A DNA stretch of 17,171 bases from DASVAL01 sp035649575 (GCA_035649575.1 DASRJH010000119.1:1-17171); one strand, 5' to 3'; shown: positions 1 to 7,283, counted from the stretch's first letter. Notes: generated from the sequence alone by a model not told the origin. Numbers and translations are program-made.

Positions 1-840
1 CTCCACGCACACGTTGCCGGGCAGCGGCTGTGCTGGCGTGAAGACCAGCACCGAGATCCCGCGACCCGGGTCGAAACTCAGGTCCTGCGTGCCGAGCAGG
101 ACTTGCGGGTCCGAGTTCGGATCACACTCGAGACCGCCGCCGATGACAGGGATCGTGCGACGCAGGCTGAAGGTGACGGGACTCGCAGTACCACTCATGA
201 ACGGCGTCGGATCGATCAGTTCGTTGAACTCGATCAGGATGTCCGTCGTGCGCGGCGCGCCGCCGAGCTGGGACGGCGTCGGCCGGACCAGCGTCGCGAA
301 CGGCGGAATGCTGTTGTGGTCGACGATGCCGAGCGTCGACGCGAGCGTGCACGTCAGCGTCCTCTCGAACGGCTTGCCCGACGTCCCGCGCACGACCGCC
401 GGCTCGTTCTCGCCGCCGATGATCGTCATCGTGTAGGTCTCGCCGGCGCTGAAGCCGAAGTATGTCTGCCCACCCGAGATGCTCAGCGTCGGCACGAACT
501 CGACGATCTTGCCGTTGACGAAGAACTCGCCGACCGGCTGATTGCCCGCGGCCGTGCGGAAGCGGACCGAGGACGGGTTCACGGTGGCAGGATCGATGTC
601 CTCGCTGAAGACCAGGATCACGATCTCGTTCTGCGCGATGTCCGAGCGAGCACAACCGGTCGTCGAGCAACCGAGATTGCAGCTCTCGAGACAGATGACT
701 CTGGGACCGGAAGAGGATCCCGCGGAGGTACAAGAAAACGAAGAGCCGCCGACCTTCGCGCTACCGCCAGAGCATCCCGCAAGAGTGCTCAGGGCAAGGA
801 CCAGGGCAACGCGCGAGAAACGAACGTAACTGTCTGCCAT
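1..840 (-). CDS. Ig-like (SbsA/Big_5-type) surface lipoprotein, 3' end cut by the window edge
   Basis: The reading frame is open from an ATG at 840 to position 1 with no stop, so at least 280 residues are present and the C-terminus lies outside the window. The N-terminus has a short basic and hydrophobic stretch ending in the lipobox LAGC (Cys23), followed by a Ser/Gly-rich spacer: a lipoprotein signal peptide. A Cys-rich stretch (about residues 51-63) precedes a first Ig-like domain with the pattern IVILVFSEDIDPATVNPSSV (about 71-90). A second related domain begins near ILIEFNELIDP (about 221-231). This I-V-F-S/N-x-x-I/L-D-P pattern is typical of bacterial Ig-like (Big_5) domains of envelope proteins. 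No Shine-Dalgarno site is visible upstream. The role is probably structural or adhesive at the cell surface; the specific function is unknown. Confidence 0.82.
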   Translation of the reverse strand, partial: MADSYVRFSRVALVLALSTLAGCSGGSAKVGGSSFSCTSAGSSSGPRVICLESCNLGCSTTGCARSDIAQNEIVILVFSEDIDPATVNPSSVRFRTAAGNQPVGEFFVNGKIVEFVPTLSISGGQTYFGFSAGETYTMTIIGGENEPAVVRGTSGKPFERTLTCTLASTLGIVDHNSIPPFATLVRPTPSQLGGAPRTTDILIEFNELIDPTPFMSGTASPVTFSLRRTIPVIGGGLECDPNSDPQVLLGTQDLSFDPGRGISVLVFTPAQPLPGNVCVE

Positions 841-1147
841 GAATCGGAGGGGTTGAAGCGGCGCGGGCGGCCACCGACGGGGGTTCGCGTCGGGCCCTTG
901 GCCGGACCTGAAGCACCCGGCTGCGGACAATTCCCATGCCGGCTCTCGCCGCCTCAGGGCCGATCGGGACCACCAGGTGGAATGGCCGTCGCCGTGGGCA
1001 CTTGGCCGCCCTTTCCCGCCCGAGGCGGTTCCGCTCGGACCACCGAGCGCATTCCCACACCTCACCTTCCCGTGCTCTTCGGCACGGCGCTTCGTTCGAG
1101 ATCGAACATGCCGTGACGAGGCAGGTTCCGGACACTAGCTTCGGGTC
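841..1147. other. Divergent intergenic region with several short hairpins
   Basis: These 307 bases separate two divergent genes and should hold both promoters, but I find no convincing -35/-10 pair. Three inverted repeats stand out on the side of the plus-strand gene. One is a 7-bp perfect stem (CGCTCGG, loop ACCA) at 1032-1049. The second is a 6-bp perfect stem (CCGTGC, loop TCTTCG) at 1070-1087. The third is the near-palindrome GTTCGAGATCGAAC at 1094-1107. There is also CCACCAGGTGG at about 971-981. Short open frames here look like chance GC-rich frames. Confidence 0.5.
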
Positions 1148-2146
1148 ATGAGCGCGCCTCCAGCCCCTTCCACCCCTCGTTCGCTGATGGTGACCCTGCT
1201 GGTCGCTGCGGCCCTTCTGCTCGGCCTGGTCGGAGTCACCGCGTGGCTGGCCTGTCGCGTCCAGGCGCTCACAACTGCGAACGCAGCGATGAGATCATCG
1301 CTCGACGAGGTTCTCGGCGAAGTGACGCGCATCCGGATCGAACAGAGCACGGAGATGAAGGGCCCCAAGGCCCTGCTCGAGAAGCTGCGCACCTATGCAC
1401 CGCTGGTCGCCAGCTCGCGCACGACGGATCCCGACTTCAAGGCCGCGCACAAGGAGATCCAGGCGGTCCTGCGCGCGTTCCAATCGATCGGCGAGGACGC
1501 CTGGGCCCCGATCATGGGCCGCCTCGGCGAATTGCGCGGCGACAAGGACTTCGACGAGGTGCGCTGGCTGCTCGAAGCAGCAGTGCGCGTCGATCCGAAG
1601 GAGAGCAAGCCGATCCTGCAACAGGTGCTGCTCGGCAGATACCTGCCGTCACCACGCTTGCGTTTGCAGGCCGCGCGCATGCTGATCGACCTCGACAAGC
1701 CGCTCGCGCAGACGCTGCTGCGCCAGATCCTCGTCACGGAGTTCCACAACGGCATGAACCCGGACCGCGCGCCCCACGCCGAGGTTCCCGATAGAGCGGC
1801 CCTCGCGCAGCAGGGCTTCAACAACTTCGTGCTGTGGTATCTGCGCAGCGAGGATCCGCAGATCGACGACACCTTGTTGATGGTGCTCGGGCGCACCGAG
1901 CACGACGTGATGACGATCCAGGATTGCGTCAAGGCGCTCGGCGAACGACGCTGCGCGCGCGCGGTCGAACCGATCCAGAAACTGTTCAAGAACCCACCGC
2001 AGCAGAACCCCCTCCTCCTGTACTACTGCGCCGACGCGGTGCACAAGATCCAGGGCGACGCGGCGCGCCCCTGGCTCGAGGAAGCCATGCGAACGACGAA
2101 CGTGCAGTCGGTCGCTGACCACATCAAGCAATTGCTCGGCAAATAG
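1148..2146 (+). CDS. Membrane-anchored HEAT-repeat-like protein
   Basis: I do not recognise a named family for this 332-residue protein. Residues 1-12 are Pro/Ser-rich and cytoplasmic in character. Residues about 13-36 form one hydrophobic membrane segment (LMVTLLVAAALLLGLVGV). Residues about 38-68 look like a short coiled coil. The rest is alpha-helical with HEAT/armadillo-like paired helices (about 100-200 and 255-330), for example PSPRLRLQAARMLIDLDKPL and IQDCVKALGERRCARAVEPI. It is therefore probably a single-pass membrane protein with a large soluble scaffold domain. It stands alone on its strand. The start ATG is preceded by the hairpin-rich region and has no clear Shine-Dalgarno site. 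It resembles in layout the TPR protein at 7321-8202 (membrane anchor, coiled coil, helical repeats), though not in sequence. Confidence 0.85.
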   Translation: MSAPPAPSTPRSLMVTLLVAAALLLGLVGVTAWLACRVQALTTANAAMRSSLDEVLGEVTRIRIEQSTEMKGPKALLEKLRTYAPLVASSRTTDPDFKAAHKEIQAVLRAFQSIGEDAWAPIMGRLGELRGDKDFDEVRWLLEAAVRVDPKESKPILQQVLLGRYLPSPRLRLQAARMLIDLDKPLAQTLLRQILVTEFHNGMNPDRAPHAEVPDRAALAQQGFNNFVLWYLRSEDPQIDDTLLMVLGRTEHDVMTIQDCVKALGERRCARAVEPIQKLFKNPPQQNPLLLYYCADAVHKIQGDAARPWLEEAMRTTNVQSVADHIKQLLGK

Positions 2147-2244
2147 TCTGTCATCGCCGCAACGCACGCACGACGGGGCGAAACGGCCATCAGGAACCAC
2201 TGCGGCGATGGGAGACCGCGCGGCCGCTTGCCAGGTAGCTCGGC
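2147..2244. repeat. Inverted repeat in a convergent gap, REP-like; possible bidirectional terminator
   Basis: The 98-bp gap between two convergent genes contains a perfect 10-bp inverted repeat, CATCGCCGCA at 2152-2161 and TGCGGCGATG at 2201-2210, around a 39-nt loop. Read on the minus strand, the left arm (2151-2165) is GCGTTGCGGCGATGA. It differs by one transition from the core GCGTTGCGGCGGTGA found twice at 7224-7238 and 7300-7314. This links it to the same possible repeat family. No T-tract follows the stem, so a classical intrinsic terminator is not evident. Confidence 0.55.
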
Positions 2245-2712
2245 TCAAACCGTGAAGTCGATCGCGCCGCCGGGCAGGAAGTAGAGGATCAGCATCTGGC
2301 CAGCGCTCACGGTCGGCACGTGCGTCGAGTTCCTGCCGTAGACGACCCAGCCCGCGGGGTGGTTGTCGAATCTCGGTTCGCCCTTCGTGGCCAGGCAGAG
2401 ATCGATCTCGCCGTTCGGGTGGCGGTGACGCGGTCCCGGGCAGTCCATGAGCACGGCGTCGACGCTGAAGCCTTCGAGGTCCTTCGCGACGCGGCCGAAA
2501 CGGATCCCACCCTGGCTCCTCGGCAACAGCCACTCCGAGCCGATGCTGGCCGTCGCGGCAGCTGCGATCGCCCGGACCATCGGACCGCCGAACGCCGCGG
2601 CGCGTTCGGCCGCAGCCGCGGCGTCCTTCGTGTCCACGTCGACGGCGCGCAGCGCCTTGGCCAGCGGCCGCACCAGTTCGACGAAACGCTCCTTCGTGAT
2701 GGGCTCTGTCAT
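2245..2712 (-). CDS. Cupin-like protein of the 4-hydroxylaminobenzoate lyase (PnbB/DUF4863) type
   Basis: This 155-residue protein has an alpha-helical N-terminal half and a cupin-like C-terminal half. The first cupin motif is visible as HRHPNGE (H96, H98, E102). The second is around GRNSTHVP (H131), followed by the strand LILYFLPGGAIDF (141-153). From memory of the family, HPNGEIDLC, GWVVYG and LILYFLPGGAI match PnbB-type 4-hydroxylaminobenzoate lyases, which convert the hydroxylamine to protocatechuate and ammonia. No other nitroaromatic pathway gene is in view, so the true substrate is unproven. The start ATG lies 6 bp after the mogA stop codon, so it is almost certainly co-transcribed with mogA and last in that operon. 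The name is tentative; the cupin fold is firmer. Confidence 0.72.
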   Translation of the reverse strand: MTEPITKERFVELVRPLAKALRAVDVDTKDAAAAAERAAAFGGPMVRAIAAAATASIGSEWLLPRSQGGIRFGRVAKDLEGFSVDAVLMDCPGPRHRHPNGEIDLCLATKGEPRFDNHPAGWVVYGRNSTHVPTVSAGQMLILYFLPGGAIDFTV

Positions 2713-2718
2713 GTCACG

Positions 2719-3249
2719 TCACTTCGTGTTGGGCCGGAACACCTGCACGACTGCCGGATTGCCCTCGAGACGCGGCCCGCCGAGCAAGTCGATGCAATAC
2801 GGAATCGCGGGGAACACCGCGTCGAGGCAGACGCGGATCGAGGCCGGCTTGCCGGGCAAGGTGACCACGAGCGTGCGGTCGAGGATCGCCGCGGTCTGGC
2901 GCGACAGGATCGCGGTCGGCACGCCGGCGCGCAGCGACGCCGCGCGCATCTGCTCGCCGAAACCCGGCAGTTCCTTGTGGCAGCAGTCGGCGATCGCCTC
3001 CGGCGTGACGTCCCGCACCGCGGGCCCCGTTCCGCCGGTCGTGCAGACGAGGCAACAGCCGCCCGCCGCAAGCTCGCGCAACACCGCGGCGATGCGCGGG
3101 CGCTCGTCGGCGATCAGGCGCTTCTCGTAGTCGCACGCCGTCGCGAGATAGTCGCGCAATGCTTGCTCGATCGCGGGGCCGGACTCGTCGGCATAGACAC
3201 CGTGGCTCGCGCGATCACTGACCGTCACGATGCCGATCTTCGGTCGCAT
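2719..3249 (-). CDS. mogA: Molybdopterin adenylyltransferase MogA
   Basis: MogA adenylylates molybdopterin with ATP to give MPT-AMP, the step before molybdate insertion in cytoplasmic molybdenum cofactor synthesis. The 176 residues follow the E. coli enzyme closely from memory: IGIVTVSDRASHGVY (5-19), the MPT/ATP-binding loop TTGGTG with following RDVTPEA (70-85), PGFGEQMR (95-102), PTAILSRQ (111-118), LPGKPASI (131-138) and IPYCIDLLGGP (149-159). Length is usual for the family. A strong Shine-Dalgarno stretch (AGGGAGAGG) sits just before the ATG. The upstream gene ends only 11 bp away and the PnbB-like gene starts 6 bp downstream, so it is the middle gene of a three-gene operon. No other molybdenum cofactor gene is in the window. 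Confidence 0.95.
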   Translation of the reverse strand: MRPKIGIVTVSDRASHGVYADESGPAIEQALRDYLATACDYEKRLIADERPRIAAVLRELAAGGCCLVCTTGGTGPAVRDVTPEAIADCCHKELPGFGEQMRAASLRAGVPTAILSRQTAAILDRTLVVTLPGKPASIRVCLDAVFPAIPYCIDLLGGPRLEGNPAVVQVFRPNTK

Positions 3250-3260
3250 GCCCCTCTCCC

Positions 3261-5024
3261 TCAGCCCTGCGGCGGCTGCGGTGTCGGCGGCTGGGCCCCA
3301 GGCGCTTGCGGCGCTGCGGGCTGTGCCGTCGCCTGCTGAGGCGTCGCCGAGGGCTTCGGCGGCTGCGCGGCCGCGTGCGGCTCGAGCCCTGCAGCAGGCG
3401 GCTCTTCCTGCGTCGTGTTCTGCCCCGAGGCGACGAGGCGCTTGATGTGGATGCGGAACTCGCCGCGCTCTTCGGGCTCGGCGAGGCGCCAGCGGCCCAT
3501 GTGCCGGCGCCGATCGATCGCAGCGCCCTGCATCATCACGGACGTCACGTGTTTGCCCTGCGGTGTGAACACGTGCACGCGGCCCTTGCCGCCGAGCACG
3601 ACGACCGTGTTCTGGTCGAGATCCCAGAGGATCGCATCGTCGCTCGCTTCGCCGGCGTCGGGATACGCGCGCGAGGTCGGGCGATCCCCGGCATCACTGC
3701 GTTCGAGCCCGTGCTGCGTGCGGCGACCTGCGTTGCGCGTGCGGGTCTGCAGGCGCTGGGCGAGATCGTTGAGCAGCGGCAGCACGAACGCCTCCTCGTC
3801 GACCTCCCCTTGCGTCGATTGCCCCTGCAAGCGCATCGCTTCGACGTCGAGCTGGCGTTGGAACCGGCTCAGGATCTGCATCAGCGACGGATCGGCGAGA
3901 TCCATCGGATCTACGGCCCCCACCGGGTGCAGCCGCAGCCTCACGCGCCCTTCGAGCGAGGTGCCGCGCAGCAGCTGGAAGCTGAACGCGCACTTGCCTG
4001 CGGCGCCAAGCACGCGGAACAGGCCCGCATCCACCTGGCCGAGGATCTTGAACACGGGCGAGTTACCGCCGAACTCGGCGAGTTGCTGCGTGCGCAGCAC
4101 GCGGCCCATCGTGACCCTCGTGAGCACGATGTCCTCGCCGGCGAGCAGGCGATCGATGTGCGGGTTCTTGCGCTCGATCGCCATCGTGACGAAGTCGGTG
4201 AACACGGGCCTGCCCGTCGAGTTGTAGCCGTCGAAGACGTGGCGCGGCTCGGTCGGTCGGCAGCCCTCCGCGTGCGAGCTGCCCTCGAAGTAGCTGTAGA
4301 CGGCTCCAGGTCGCAGCGCGCGTTCGTGTTCGCGCACCTCGCGCACGCGCTGCAGGATCTGTTCGACTGCGGTGCCCGCGGCGTGCCGCACGTCGTTGCC
4401 GCGGTCGAGCGGCACGCGCAGGTTCAGGTCGAGATAGCGCGGCATCGCGAGCGGGTCGACACCTTCGACGCGCAACAGGGCCTGCGCCATTTCGGCGAGC
4501 GCGGTCACGGCCTGCATCGCGCAATGCTGCGAATCGCGATGCCGGTCGCGATGGAAGTCGCCGCGACCGCGGCCATGCTGGTCGTGCCGATGGCGTTCGG
4601 GACCGCGCGGTGGCCGCTGCTCGCGCGGGCTGCCCGGCGTGATCACCTGCCCCGCCGTCGCGCCTGTGGCTTCGGCTCCGGGCGCCGCCGCCTCGGCCGG
4701 TCCAGCCTCGGCCGGTCCATCGGTCGGACCTCGGCCGAGGCCGCGACCCCTTCCGCGGCGGCGCCGGCGCCGGCGGCGGTGGTCGCCCTCCTGCGGACTT
4801 CCCTCTCCTGCGGGGGCGTCCGAGGTGGGAGCCGACGGGGACGCAGGCAGCTCTCCTGCTCCCGCCTCGATCACGGGCGTGGTGGGCGGCGAAGTGCTTG
4901 CGGCGCCAGGGGCCTCGATGGCGGCAGCAGGGGCGGGCGTCGGCTCGCTCGGGGATTCGGGCTCGTTCACGGGCCGTACAACGATGCGCAGAACGGCCCG
5001 CGCGAACAAGCCCGTAGCACGCAT
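3261..5024 (-). CDS. Unrecognised protein with Pro/Ala-rich ends and an arginine/glycine-rich segment
   Basis: From ATG 5024 the protein has 587 residues, in four parts. Residues about 20-80 are Pro/Ala/Ser-rich and acidic, likely disordered. Residues about 81-165 are strongly basic, with eight consecutive arginines (83-90), GRGRGLGRG, then a His/Arg/Asp-rich stretch: this resembles RNA-binding RGG-type tails. Residues about 170-530 look folded, with VYSYFEGSSHAEGC (242-255), VFDGYNSTGRPVFTDFV (263-279) and a beta-rich patch VVVLGGKGRVHVFTPQGKHV (474-493). The last 50 residues are Pro/Gln/Ala-rich. I cannot assign a family. An alternative start is GTG at 4970 (MNEPESPSEP, 569 residues): codon use before it is less GC-biased, but ATG 5024 has an AAGGG-like site close upstream. 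It heads the operon with mogA. No signal peptide is seen; nucleic-acid binding is inference only. Confidence 0.8.
   Translation of the reverse strand: MRATGLFARAVLRIVVRPVNEPESPSEPTPAPAAAIEAPGAASTSPPTTPVIEAGAGELPASPSAPTSDAPAGEGSPQEGDHRRRRRRRRGRGRGLGRGPTDGPAEAGPAEAAAPGAEATGATAGQVITPGSPREQRPPRGPERHRHDQHGRGRGDFHRDRHRDSQHCAMQAVTALAEMAQALLRVEGVDPLAMPRYLDLNLRVPLDRGNDVRHAAGTAVEQILQRVREVREHERALRPGAVYSYFEGSSHAEGCRPTEPRHVFDGYNSTGRPVFTDFVTMAIERKNPHIDRLLAGEDIVLTRVTMGRVLRTQQLAEFGGNSPVFKILGQVDAGLFRVLGAAGKCAFSFQLLRGTSLEGRVRLRLHPVGAVDPMDLADPSLMQILSRFQRQLDVEAMRLQGQSTQGEVDEEAFVLPLLNDLAQRLQTRTRNAGRRTQHGLERSDAGDRPTSRAYPDAGEASDDAILWDLDQNTVVVLGGKGRVHVFTPQGKHVTSVMMQGAAIDRRRHMGRWRLAEPEERGEFRIHIKRLVASGQNTTQEEPPAAGLEPHAAAQPPKPSATPQQATAQPAAPQAPGAQPPTPQPPQG
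4691..4720. repeat. 15-bp tandem duplication inside the Arg/Gly/Pro-rich coding segment
   Basis: CCTCGGCCGGTCCAG is followed immediately by CCTCGGCCGGTCCAT, two 15-bp units differing at the last base. A perfect 12-bp palindrome CCTCGGCCGAGG lies at 4729-4740. In the minus-strand protein this encodes repeated Gly-Pro-Ala-Glu-Ala. The period is a multiple of three, so slippage would change length without a frameshift. Confidence 0.6.
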
Positions 5025-5063
5025 TTCCCTTCGCGGGTCGCACCTGCTTAGATCGCGCCTGCA

Positions 5064-6425
5064 ATGCCGCGCATCCACGATTCGATCCTGCCAGTCGTCG
5101 GCGATACGCCGATCGTCCGGCTCGCCCGCATCGGCCGCCACCTGGACCAGGAACTGCTCGGCAAGTGCGAGTTCCTCAATCCGGGCGGCTCCGTCAAGGA
5201 CCGCATCGGGGTCCGCATGCTGCTCGACGCCGAGCAGCAGGGTCGCATCAAGCCCGGCGACACGCTGATCGAACCGACCTCGGGCAACACCGGCATCGGC
5301 CTCGCACTGGCCGCGGCCGTGCGCGGCTACCGCGTCATCATCACGCTGCCCGAGAAGATGTCGCGCGAGAAACAGGTCGTGCTCGAAGCGCTGGGCGCCG
5401 AGATCATCCGCACGCCGACCGAAGCCGCGTGGGATGCTCCCGAGAGCCACATCGGCGTGGCCAGGCGGCTGCGCGACGTGATCCCGAACTCGCACATCCT
5501 CGATCAGTACTCGAACCCCAGCAATCCGCTCGCGCACGAAGAAGGTACGGGCAAAGAGATCTGCGACCAGCTCGACAACAAGGTTGCAGCCGTGGTGTTG
5601 ACCGCCGGCACGGGGGGCACGGTCACCGGTGTGGCCCGCACGGTGAAACGGCGCGTGCCCGGCTGCCAGATCATCGCGGTCGACCCCGAAGGCTCGATCC
5701 TGGCCGGGCCCGGCCCGATCAAGACCTACAAGGTCGAGGGTATCGGCTACGACTTCATCCCCGACGTGCTCGACGTGAACCTCGTCGACCGCTGGATCAA
5801 GTCGAACGACAAGGACAGCTTCCGCACAGCGCGCCAGTTGATCCGCCAGGAAGGCCTCCTGGTCGGCGGCTCGTCGGGCGCCTGCGTGTGGGCCGCGCTG
5901 CAGGTCGCGAGGGACTTCGGCAAGGGCGCGCGCATCGTGACGATCCTCGCCGACAGTGTGCGCAACTACCTGACCAAGTTCGTCGACGACCGCTGGATGC
6001 GCGAGAACGGCTTCCTCGAGGAGGACTGGGCCGTCGGCACGATCGCCGAGCTGCTGCGCGCGATGCCACGCCGCGAAGTCGTGACCGTCGACGTCGCCGA
6101 CCCGCTCAGCAAGGCCGTCACGCTGTTCAAGGAGCGCGGCTTCTCACAGCTGCCCGTGACCGATCGCGGCAGGCTCGCGGGCATCCTGACCGAAGCCGAC
6201 GCGCTGCGTGTGCTCGTCGAAGGCGTCGCCACGGGCAAGACCTCCATTGCCGAGGTCATGGTGCGCAAGGTATCGACGGTCGCCCCGCACGCGCCGGCCA
6301 GCGACCTGCCGAAGATCTTCGAACGCGGCGAGGTCGCCCTCGTCGTCGACGACACGCGCACCGTGCTCGGCATCGTCACCAAGCTCGACCTCATCGAACA
6401 CTTGACCAGAAAGCCAGGCGTATGA
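5064..6425 (+). CDS. Cystathionine beta-synthase with C-terminal CBS domain pair
   Basis: This PLP enzyme condenses serine with homocysteine to cystathionine in transsulfuration. The catalytic part (residues 1-330) has the PLP lysine in NPGGSVKDRI (K45), the SGNTG substrate loop (73-77), the phosphate-binding GTGGT loop (182-186) and GGSSG (268-272). Signatures typical of true cystathionine beta-synthase rather than plain cysteine synthase are PESHIGVA (126-133), ILDQYSNPSNPLAH (145-158), VDPEGSIL, VEGIGYDFIP (224-233) and DSVRNYLTKFVDDRWM (297-312). Two CBS domains (about 338-385 and 395-447) form a likely regulatory Bateman module; ligand unknown. The heme-binding N-terminal extension of the human enzyme is absent. 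The ATG lies only 39 bp from the opposite-strand start at 5024, and the stop overlaps the next gene. I leave the symbol blank because bacterial naming varies. Confidence 0.93.
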   Translation: MPRIHDSILPVVGDTPIVRLARIGRHLDQELLGKCEFLNPGGSVKDRIGVRMLLDAEQQGRIKPGDTLIEPTSGNTGIGLALAAAVRGYRVIITLPEKMSREKQVVLEALGAEIIRTPTEAAWDAPESHIGVARRLRDVIPNSHILDQYSNPSNPLAHEEGTGKEICDQLDNKVAAVVLTAGTGGTVTGVARTVKRRVPGCQIIAVDPEGSILAGPGPIKTYKVEGIGYDFIPDVLDVNLVDRWIKSNDKDSFRTARQLIRQEGLLVGGSSGACVWAALQVARDFGKGARIVTILADSVRNYLTKFVDDRWMRENGFLEEDWAVGTIAELLRAMPRREVVTVDVADPLSKAVTLFKERGFSQLPVTDRGRLAGILTEADALRVLVEGVATGKTSIAEVMVRKVSTVAPHAPASDLPKIFERGEVALVVDDTRTVLGIVTKLDLIEHLTRKPGV

Positions 6426-7210
6426 GCATGAACTTCGCTCGCGAACAATCGCTGCTGCGGCAGCGACTGCAAGCCCAGGGCTCGCCGGCCCTGGCGGCCG
6501 CACGCCAACAGGAGCTCGGCACCGCGACGACGTTCCTCGGCGCCGGTGACGACGCCATTGCGGCAGCGGCCACCGATCTCGCCGCCATGCATCCGCAGAT
6601 GGGCCGCGCGCAGATGACGGCGTTCGTTCGCACGCTCTGGCAGAGCAAGATCTACGAACTGCGCGCGGTCGGCATCGAGCTGCTCGCAGCGCGCGCGGCG
6701 CTGCTCGAGCCGGCCGACCTGACGTTCCTCGAGGGACTACTCGCTGACAGCGAAGTCGATGCGCTCGCGCAGCGGCTCGCCGGAGACGTGATCGGCGTGC
6801 TCGTCAGCAAGCACAAGAAACTGTGGAAGGACCTGCGCCGGTTCGCGGCGGCGTCGCAGGACGTGCTGCGGCGGGCCGCCGTGCGCGCGTCGCGGTTGCC
6901 GCTCGTCGACGACAGCGAGGCGTTCCCGCGGTTCGTCGAGCTGGCCGAGCCGCTACTGGCCGTGCCCGATCAGAGGCTGCAGCAGGCCATCGACGAGCTG
7001 TTGACTGCGGCCGCGGCCACGCACGGCGATGCCGTGAAGGAGTTCGCCGCGCGGTTCGGGCGAAGCGTGAAGCTGCCGAAGAAGAAGGCCGGCAAACCGG
7101 CGGCGAAGCCAGGGGCGGCTGCAGGAGGGGTGTCGCCGGCGAAACAGAAGTCGAAGCTGGCGCCAGCCGCGAAGCACGCAGCAGCCAACAAGCGCGCGGG
7201 CGAGAAGTAA
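6422..7210 (+). CDS. AlkD-like HEAT protein (DNA alkylation repair family) with Lys/Ala-rich tail
   Basis: The ATG overlaps the stop of the upstream gene (ATGA), so translation is probably coupled; an alternative ATG is at 6428. The 262-residue product has an all-helical HEAT-like body (about 1-215) with the family-like stretch FVRTLWQSKIYELRAVGIEL (68-87) and LRRAAVRAS (149-157). It ends in a basic tail rich in Lys, Ala and Pro (about 217-262) that could bind nucleic acid. In classical AlkD glycosylases a Trp/Asp pair and a Trp before the RR motif line the active site. Here the corresponding places read AQRLAGDVIG and SQDVLRR, so the tryptophans seem absent. The family call is reasonable but glycosylase activity is doubtful. 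Coupling to a sulfur amino acid enzyme has no obvious functional logic. Confidence 0.75.
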   Translation: MSMNFAREQSLLRQRLQAQGSPALAAARQQELGTATTFLGAGDDAIAAAATDLAAMHPQMGRAQMTAFVRTLWQSKIYELRAVGIELLAARAALLEPADLTFLEGLLADSEVDALAQRLAGDVIGVLVSKHKKLWKDLRRFAAASQDVLRRAAVRASRLPLVDDSEAFPRFVELAEPLLAVPDQRLQQAIDELLTAAAATHGDAVKEFAARFGRSVKLPKKKAGKPAAKPGAAAGGVSPAKQKSKLAPAAKHAAANKRAGEK

Positions 7211-7215
7211 GCCGA

Positions 7216-7244
7216 CGGTCGCCGCGTTGCGGCGGTGAGGACAC
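7216..7244. repeat. 29-bp direct repeat, copy 1 (hairpin-forming)
   Basis: This 29-bp unit is identical to 7292-7320 and starts 6 bp after the AlkD-like stop codon. It contains the hairpin CGCCGC-GTT-GCGGCG followed by GTGAGGACAC. The core GCGTTGCGGCGGTGA (7224-7238) recurs with one change on the minus strand at 2151-2165. It may be a REP-like element or part of a bidirectional terminator. Confidence 0.85.
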
Positions 7245-7250
7245 CCTATG

Positions 7251-7283
7251 GAAACCGCCGCAGCGGCGCTGGATGGTGGTTTC
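7251..7283. terminator. Hairpin between the two 29-bp repeats, possible bidirectional terminator
   Basis: GAAACCGCC (7251-7259) can pair with GGTGGTTTC (7275-7283), with one G-U pair, around an inner GC-rich loop. It sits in the middle of the convergent gap, so it could stop transcription from either side. No T-tract follows, so this is a structural prediction only. Confidence 0.35.

Noticed and set aside
122..733. 203-codon minus-strand frame inside the left-edge lipoprotein gene
   Set aside because: It is Arg-rich and lacks any motif, while the overlapping frame from 840 has a lipobox and two Ig-like domains.
3306..5051. Long plus-strand open frame of 581 codons antisense to the arginine-rich protein gene
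   Set aside because: Its translation is Arg/Ala/His-rich without domain signals, and the minus-strand frame is packed into the mogA operon and has folded-looking segments. Long antisense frames are expected in GC-rich DNA.
5025..5537. N-terminal extension of the arginine-rich protein frame up to 5537
   Set aside because: It would overlap the clearly coding cystathionine beta-synthase on the opposite strand, and the extension has no protein-like pattern.
5165..6421. Long plus-strand frame joined in phase to the AlkD-like protein
   Set aside because: It is an out-of-frame shadow of the cystathionine beta-synthase gene; real AlkD-like sequence begins at 6422.
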